Origin: Enterobacterales bacterium CwR94
Lineage (GTDB): Bacteria; Pseudomonadota; Gammaproteobacteria; Enterobacterales; Enterobacteriaceae
Assembly (NCBI GenBank): GCA_002837195.1
Contig: KZ478061.1
Location: forward strand, 1-64,000
Direction of reading: 5' to 3'
Length of the DNA stretch: 64,000 bases
The translations under genes and the position numbers were made by a program. Below the pieces are notes generated by a model. The model made no database searches. It was not told the DNA's origin and saw nothing but the letters and a program-made list of their open reading frames with translations. Shown here piece after piece: positions 59,488-64,000 of this stretch; positions within the stretch are counted from its first letter, which is position 1; each line of letters opens with the position of its first letter.

Positions 59488-60495
59488 ATGGGCGATAGCA
59501 TTCTTTCTCAGGCAGAAATTGATGCGTTGTTGAATGGCGACAGCGATTCCGACGCTGAAGAAAACACAACCACCACGGGCGAGAGCGATATTCGCCCCTA
59601 TGATCCCAATACGCAGCGCCGTGTGGTTCGCGAACGTCTGCAAGCACTGGAGATCATTAATGAACGCTTCGCACGCCATTTTCGTATGGGACTGTTTAAC
59701 TTACTGCGCCGCAGCCCGGACATCAGCGTCGGCGCCGTTAAAATTCAGCCCTACCATGAGTTCGCCCGCAACCTACCGGTGCCGACGAACCTCAACCTGA
59801 TTCATCTAAAACCATTGCGCGGCACGGCTTTGGTGGTGTTTTCCCCAAGCCTGGTTTTTATTGCTGTAGACAACCTGTTTGGTGGCGATGGTCGCTTCCC
59901 CACCAAGGTGGAAGGACGCGAATTTACCCATACCGAACAGCGCGTGATTACCCGCATGCTGAAACTCGCACTCGATGCGTACAGCGATGCGTGGAAGGCT
60001 ATCTATCCACTTGAGATTGAGTACGTGCGTTCCGAGATGCAGGTGAAATTCACCAATATCACGACCTCGCCGAACGATATCGTGGTGACCACCCCCTTCC
60101 AGGTGGAAATTGGCAATCTGATGGGGGAATTCAATATCTGCATTCCCTTCTCAATGATCGAACCCTTGCGTGAGCTGTTAGTTAACCCACCGCTGGAAAA
60201 CTCACGGCGGGAAGATGAGAGCTGGCGCGATACGCTGGTGAAGCAGGTACAGCATTCAGAACTGGAGCTGGTGGCCAATTTCGCCGAAATTTCGCTGCGC
60301 TTGTCGCGTATTTTGCAACTGCAGCCCGGCGATGTGCTGCCGATTGAAAAACCCAATCGCGTCATCGCTCACGTGGACGGTGTTCCGGTACTCACCAGCC
60401 AATATGGCACGGTAAAAGGCCAGTATGCGCTGCGTGTTGAACATTTGATAAACCCGATTTTGAATTCGCTGAATGAGGAACAGCCCGATGAGTGA
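59488..60495 (+). CDS. fliM: Motor switch protein FliM
   Basis: FliM binds CheY-P and sets rotation direction. The 335-residue product has the N-terminal CheY-binding segment ILSQAEIDALLNGDSD. The middle CheC-like domain (LIHLKPLRGTALVVFSPSLV, DNLFGGDGRFP) and C-terminal SpoA domain (LQPGDVLPIEKPNRVIAHVD) follow. It overlaps fliN by eight bases. Confidence 0.97.
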   Translation: MGDSILSQAEIDALLNGDSDSDAEENTTTTGESDIRPYDPNTQRRVVRERLQALEIINERFARHFRMGLFNLLRRSPDISVGAVKIQPYHEFARNLPVPTNLNLIHLKPLRGTALVVFSPSLVFIAVDNLFGGDGRFPTKVEGREFTHTEQRVITRMLKLALDAYSDAWKAIYPLEIEYVRSEMQVKFTNITTSPNDIVVTTPFQVEIGNLMGEFNICIPFSMIEPLRELLVNPPLENSRREDESWRDTLVKQVQHSELELVANFAEISLRLSRILQLQPGDVLPIEKPNRVIAHVDGVPVLTSQYGTVKGQYALRVEHLINPILNSLNEEQPDE

Positions 60496-60886
60496 CAACG
60501 ATAAATCTGCCGATATCTCTGCGGACGATCTGTGGGCTGAAGCAATGAAGGAACAGTCGCCACCGGCGGCCTCCACTGACGGTGTGTTTAAGACACTGGA
60601 TAATAATGACATCACCGGATCGCTGCAGGATATCGATCTGATCATGGATATTCCGGTGAAGCTCACCGTGGAGCTGGGCCGCACGAAAATGACCATTAAA
60701 GAGCTGCTGCGCTTAACGCAAGGCTCCGTGGTGGCCTTGGATGGATTAGCGGGCGAACCGCTGGATATTCTGATTAATGGCTACTTGATTGCCCAGGGTG
60801 AAGTCGTGGTGGTCGCCGACAAATACGGCGTGCGCATCACTGACATTATTACGCCAACTGAACGTATGCGCCGTCTGAGTCGTTAA
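60488..60886 (+). CDS. fliN: Motor switch protein FliN
   Basis: FliN forms the base of the C ring and binds FliH. The 132-residue product begins MSDNDKSADISADDLWAEAM and has the SpoA core (IMDIPVKLTVELGRTKMTIK, then GSVVALDGLAGEPLDILING). ATG 60488 lies inside the end of fliM. Confidence 0.96.
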   Translation: MSDNDKSADISADDLWAEAMKEQSPPAASTDGVFKTLDNNDITGSLQDIDLIMDIPVKLTVELGRTKMTIKELLRLTQGSVVALDGLAGEPLDILINGYLIAQGEVVVVADKYGVRITDIITPTERMRRLSR

Positions 60887-61276
60887 ATGAAGCCCCAGCC
60901 GCACCTCACCACCAGCACCGGCGCAGACAGTGCGCCGTTATCCACCGGCGGTATGCTCGCCCAGGTGAGCAGCGTATTAGCCGGTATCATTCTGCTGATT
61001 CTGTTTGCCGGTTGGCTCGTGAAACGCCTGGGATTTTCGCCCAGGAAACACGGGCAGCACGGATTAAGTGTCAGTGCCAGTTGCTCGCTCGGTGGCCGTG
61101 AGCGTGTAGTGGTAGTCGACATTGAAGGTGCACGCCTTATATTAGGTGTCACCGCTCAACACGTCACGCACCTGCACACCTTGCCCGCAGCACAACCTGA
61201 TGAACAACCCCCCACGGCAACACCGCCCACTGATTTTCGCCAGCTCATCCAGTCCCTGACCCGAGGCCGATCCTAA
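60887..61276 (+). CDS. fliO: Flagellar export assembly protein FliO
   Basis: FliO helps FliP rings assemble in the membrane. The 129-residue protein has one TM segment (~30-48, [20 protein letters not shown]) and a cytoplasmic domain with [20 protein letters not shown]. It starts directly after the fliN stop and its stop shares a base with the fliP start (TAATG). Confidence 0.93.
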   Translation: MKPQPHLTTSTGADSAPLSTGGMLAQVSSVLAGIILLILFAGWLVKRLGFSPRKHGQHGLSVSASCSLGGRERVVVVDIEGARLILGVTAQHVTHLHTLPAAQPDEQPPTATPPTDFRQLIQSLTRGRS

Positions 61277-62004
61277 TGATGCGTTTTCTCTTGCTGGCAC
61301 TTTTGTTGCTGGCGCCGGGTGTGCACGCCCAGCTTCCGGGCATCGTCAGCACGCCGCTGGCAAACGGTAGTCAAAGTTGGAGTTTGCCGGTCCAGACGCT
61401 GGTGTTTATCACCTCACTGACCTTTTTGCCCGCAATCTTGCTGATGATGACCAGTTTTACACGCATCATTATTGTGTTTGGGTTGCTGCGTAACGCCCTG
61501 GGGACCCCTTCTGCGCCGCCTAACCAGGTGTTGCTTGGCCTCGCCCTGTTCCTAACCTTCTTTATTATGGCGCCGGTGTTCGACAAAATTTATCAGGATG
61601 CCTATCTGCCGTTTAGCGAAGACAAGATCAGCATGCAAACCGCATTGGAAAAAGGCGCGCAGCCGTTACGCGAATTTATGCTGCGCCAGACGCGGGAAGC
61701 GGATTTAGCCCTGTTCGCACGCTTAGCCAACACGCCTCCGCTGGAAGGGCCAGAAGCGGTGCCGATGCGCATTTTGTTACCGGCTTACGTCACCAGCGAA
61801 CTGAAAACGGCCTTCCAAATTGGTTTCACGGTGTTTATCCCGTTCCTGATCATCGATCTGGTGGTCGCCAGTGTTCTGATGGCCCTTGGGATGATGATGG
61901 TTCCCCCCGCCACCATCTCACTGCCTTTTAAGCTGATGCTGTTTGTTTTAGTGGATGGTTGGCAATTGTTAGTGGGATCGCTAGCGCAGAGTTTTTACAG
62001 TTAG
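61276..62004 (+). CDS. fliP: Export gate protein FliP
   Basis: FliP is the main pore component of the export gate. The 242-residue product has a signal sequence ([19 protein letters not shown]) and FliP motifs ([79 protein letters not shown]). A second ATG follows the first. It is followed by an unusual 122-bp gap before fliQ. Confidence 0.96.
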   Translation: MMRFLLLALLLLAPGVHAQLPGIVSTPLANGSQSWSLPVQTLVFITSLTFLPAILLMMTSFTRIIIVFGLLRNALGTPSAPPNQVLLGLALFLTFFIMAPVFDKIYQDAYLPFSEDKISMQTALEKGAQPLREFMLRQTREADLALFARLANTPPLEGPEAVPMRILLPAYVTSELKTAFQIGFTVFIPFLIIDLVVASVLMALGMMMVPPATISLPFKLMLFVLVDGWQLLVGSLAQSFYS

Positions 62005-62126
62005 TCGAATTTGAGTTTAGCCGTACTCATTGATCCCTGAGCCTGGAAATCGCTAATGGATCAAAAATCGGCAGCCGATCCCTTATTGGATCATTAAGAT
62101 TTTCCTTAGACGGCAGGACAACCAGC
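62005..62126 (+). other. 122-bp non-coding gap between fliP and fliQ
   Basis: FliP and fliQ are usually almost adjacent. Here the gap has a direct repeat TGGATCA (62059 and 62090 region) and a short inverted repeat ATCGGC-A-GCCGAT (62067-62079). No coding frame with a ribosome site is visible. It may hold a small insertion or an internal regulatory hairpin. Confidence 0.6.
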
Positions 62127-62396
62127 ATGACACCTGAATCGGTAATGGTATTGGGACATGAAGCGATGAAAGTCGCGTTGGCGCTGGCAGCGCCGCTGCT
62201 GTTAGTCGCGCTGATTAGTGGCTTAATTATCAGTATCTTACAAGCCGCCACACAGATTAACGAACAGACACTGTCGTTTATTCCTAAGATCCTGGCCGTC
62301 GCCGCAACCGTGGTGATTGCGGGCCCCTGGATGTTGAATTTGCTGCTGGATTACATGCGCGCCCTGTTCAATAACCTGCCTTATATGATCGGCTAA
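62127..62396 (+). CDS. fliQ: Export gate protein FliQ
   Basis: FliQ packs around the FliP5-FliR1 pore. The 89-residue product has two TM segments ([20 protein letters not shown] and [20 protein letters not shown]) and the usual start [19 protein letters not shown] ribosome site (AGGAC) precedes it. It lies two bases before fliR. Confidence 0.95.
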   Translation: MTPESVMVLGHEAMKVALALAAPLLLVALISGLIISILQAATQINEQTLSFIPKILAVAATVVIAGPWMLNLLLDYMRALFNNLPYMIG

Positions 62397-62398
62397 CC

Positions 62399-63184
62399 AT
62401 GCTGACCTTCGATAGCAGCCAATTATTAAGCTGGCTGGCCAGCGGTTTCTGGCCTTTAGTACGCGTACTGGCGTTGATTAGCGCAGCGCCAATCCTGAGT
62501 GAGCGCGCCGTCAGCCGTAAAGTGAAGATTGGTCTTGCGTTAATGATTACCTGGTTATTACTGCCAGGCTTGCCTGTGACCCCCGTCACACTCTTCTCTC
62601 CAGCAGGCTTCTGGATGCTGATTCAACAAATCTTAATTGGCGTGGCATTGGGCTTTACCATGCAGCTGGCTTTTGCTGCTGTACGCATGGCGGGTGAGCT
62701 GATTGGCTTACAGATGGGCTTATCATTTGCCACCTTTTTTGACCCAGGTAGCCGCCTGAACATGCCTGTACTGGCAAGATTCCTTGATATGTTGGCGATG
62801 CTTTTATTTCTCAGTTTTAACGGCCACCTGTGGCTAATCTCCCTGCTCGCTGACAGCTTTCATACTTTGCCGATTGGCGGCGAGCCCATAAATAGCAATG
62901 CATTTATGGCGTTAACCCGTGCTGCCGGATTAATTTTCATTAACGGAATGATGCTGGCACTGCCGTTAATCACGCTGCTTCTCACGCTTAACATGGCCCT
63001 GGGTTTATTAAACCGAATTACACCTCAACTCTCCATTTTCGTGATCGGCTTTCCTTTGACCTTATCAATCGGGATCCTTGTTATGGGAATGTTAATGCCA
63101 TTACTGGCCCCATTTTGTGAACACCTTTTCGGCGAAGTATTTGATTTATTATCACGGTTAATTTCTGTCACACCGCCAAACTAA
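62399..63184 (+). CDS. fliR: Export gate protein FliR
   Basis: FliR completes the FliPQR gate. The 261-residue membrane protein has about six TM segments and FliR motifs ([60 protein letters not shown]). It is the last gene of the flagellar block. Confidence 0.96.
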   Translation: MLTFDSSQLLSWLASGFWPLVRVLALISAAPILSERAVSRKVKIGLALMITWLLLPGLPVTPVTLFSPAGFWMLIQQILIGVALGFTMQLAFAAVRMAGELIGLQMGLSFATFFDPGSRLNMPVLARFLDMLAMLLFLSFNGHLWLISLLADSFHTLPIGGEPINSNAFMALTRAAGLIFINGMMLALPLITLLLTLNMALGLLNRITPQLSIFVIGFPLTLSIGILVMGMLMPLLAPFCEHLFGEVFDLLSRLISVTPPN

Positions 63185-63818
63185 TGTTTAGCACTTCCAA
63201 ACCATTCCCTTATTGATACTTTAACCATTTAAAACAATTAGTGCATTTTTCGAACCATTTTTATCAGAAAACGGCTGAGGTTTATCTGATAAATTCTTAA
63301 TTGGCTCGAAAATGATTCTTATTAATACGCCGTTGTCGTATTTTAATCGTGAAACCGAGGCGGGCCATGCGGGTAACTTTCGGCACTGATTGTTATAAGC
63401 CCCTGTTTTTAGTCTCTATTTCAAAATGTGTTTTTTTTCTTGTCTTAAAATGATTTTTGCGGCATTGTCAACACACCTTGCACACTGATATATTCGCAAG
63501 GTAAATGTTTTTAAGAATTGTCCTATCAGCATAAGCGCCGTTCTAAGCCATAGTGGCTCTCTATGCTTTTAGCACCCAACATGTGAACTGAGTCACCTTT
63601 TTTACCGGTACCAACTTTGGTCAACGATGAGGGTGGTTGCTTTGTCGCTCAAAATTATAACAATTATTTTGCAAGGAACGCCGGTGTCATCAAGGTGTCA
63701 TCAGTAACCCAGCTTAATGCTGGTTATCAATACGGCAAGTGGACTGCTTATCTCGTATCAGGAACGCGTAATTCATCGTTGATTTAAACGGATAACAAAT
63801 TTGGTGAGGGTCGCTAAC
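63185..63818 (+). promoter_or_regulatory. Long AT-rich leader of rcsA
   Basis: The 634 bp between fliR and rcsA contain no gene I can support. They are AT-rich, which fits H-NS silencing of rcsA known in E. coli. An RcsAB-box-like site lies at 63512-63525. A direct repeat GGTGTCATCA occurs at 63683-63692 and 63694-63703. I could not single out one promoter. Confidence 0.6.
63512..63525 (+). promoter_or_regulatory. RcsAB box
   Basis: TAAGAATTGTCCTA matches the RcsAB box consensus TAAGAATATTCCTA at 12 of 14 positions and lies 294 bp before the rcsA start. In E. coli and Erwinia an RcsAB box drives rcsA autoactivation. Confidence 0.75.
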
Positions 63819-64000
63819 ATGCCAACGATTATTATGGATTCATGCAGCTATACACGCATTGGACTGACGGACTACATGTCCATTAAAGGTGTAAAGAAGA
63901 AAAATATTTATTCAGTCGCTGATATTGAGCAGTTGAATATTAAATGCAGTCAATTAAAGCCCGGTGTGGTCTTTATTAATGAAGATTGTTTCATTCACGA
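63819..64000 (+). CDS. rcsA: Capsule regulator RcsA (C-terminus off window)
   Basis: RcsA works with RcsB to activate capsule/exopolysaccharide genes and repress flhDC. The visible 60 residues (MPTIIMDSCSYTRIGLTDYM and SQLKPGVVFINEDCFIH) match the RcsA N-terminus. The helix-turn-helix part lies beyond the right edge. GAGGG precedes the ATG. Confidence 0.93.
   Translation, partial: MPTIIMDSCSYTRIGLTDYMSIKGVKKKNIYSVADIEQLNIKCSQLKPGVVFINEDCFIH

Overview
The window is a piece of an enterobacterial chromosome, probably Erwiniaceae (Pantoea-like). The call rests on gene content and order: a type VI secretion (T6SS) locus, smvR/smvA, ampC/ampR, the fliA-fliZ-dcyD-tcyJLN block, fliB-fliC-fliDST-amyA-yedD, and the fliE to fliR block ending at rcsA. 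Genus level is inference. No tRNA, rRNA, CRISPR array, insertion sequence or integrase was seen.

Region 1 (1-20.0 kb, minus strand) is the distal part of a T6SS operon. Transcription runs tssB, tssC, tssK, tssL, an OmpA-domain tagL, hcp, clpV, vgrG, a PAAR protein and a large VasX-like effector candidate. The effector gene overlaps by ATGA the first of four tandem paralogues encoding two-TM membrane proteins; the last runs off the left edge. Their N-terminal halves are nearly identical and their membrane hairpins differ, as expected of an amplified, diversifying immunity (or accessory) set. The core genes tssA, E, F, G, J and M are absent and presumably lie beyond the edge. A LacI-type protein lacking its DNA-binding domain sits upstream of tssB.

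Region 2 (20-32 kb) is mixed metabolism and resistance: smvR/smvA with a palindromic operator, a remnant of a hydroxypyruvate isomerase gene, a NepI-like exporter divergent from an AraC regulator, an EIIC_2-type membrane protein, divergent ampC/ampR, a periplasmic cupin protein, ydcF, a DedA protein and an acyltransferase-3 protein.

Region 3 (32-45.4 kb) holds the cystine importer tcyJLN and dcyD, fliZ, fliA, a degenerate HNH-domain gene, fliB, fliC, fliDST, amyA and yedD. Sigma-28 promoters are readable before fliC, fliD and the chemoreceptor gene, and weaker ones before fliA and the HNH gene.

Region 4 (45.4-51.8 kb) is accessory material between two conserved flagellar blocks. It has a chemoreceptor in an operon with an orphan periplasmic binding protein, four small unknown genes, and an AT-rich pair encoding an RNase-A-like toxin and a CdiI-like immunity protein.

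Region 5 (51.8-64 kb) is the flagellar basal body/export block: fliE (minus), then fliFGHIJK and fliLMNOPQR (plus), with an unusual 122-bp gap between fliP and fliQ. A 634-bp AT-rich leader with an RcsAB-box-like site precedes the start of rcsA, which is cut by the right edge.
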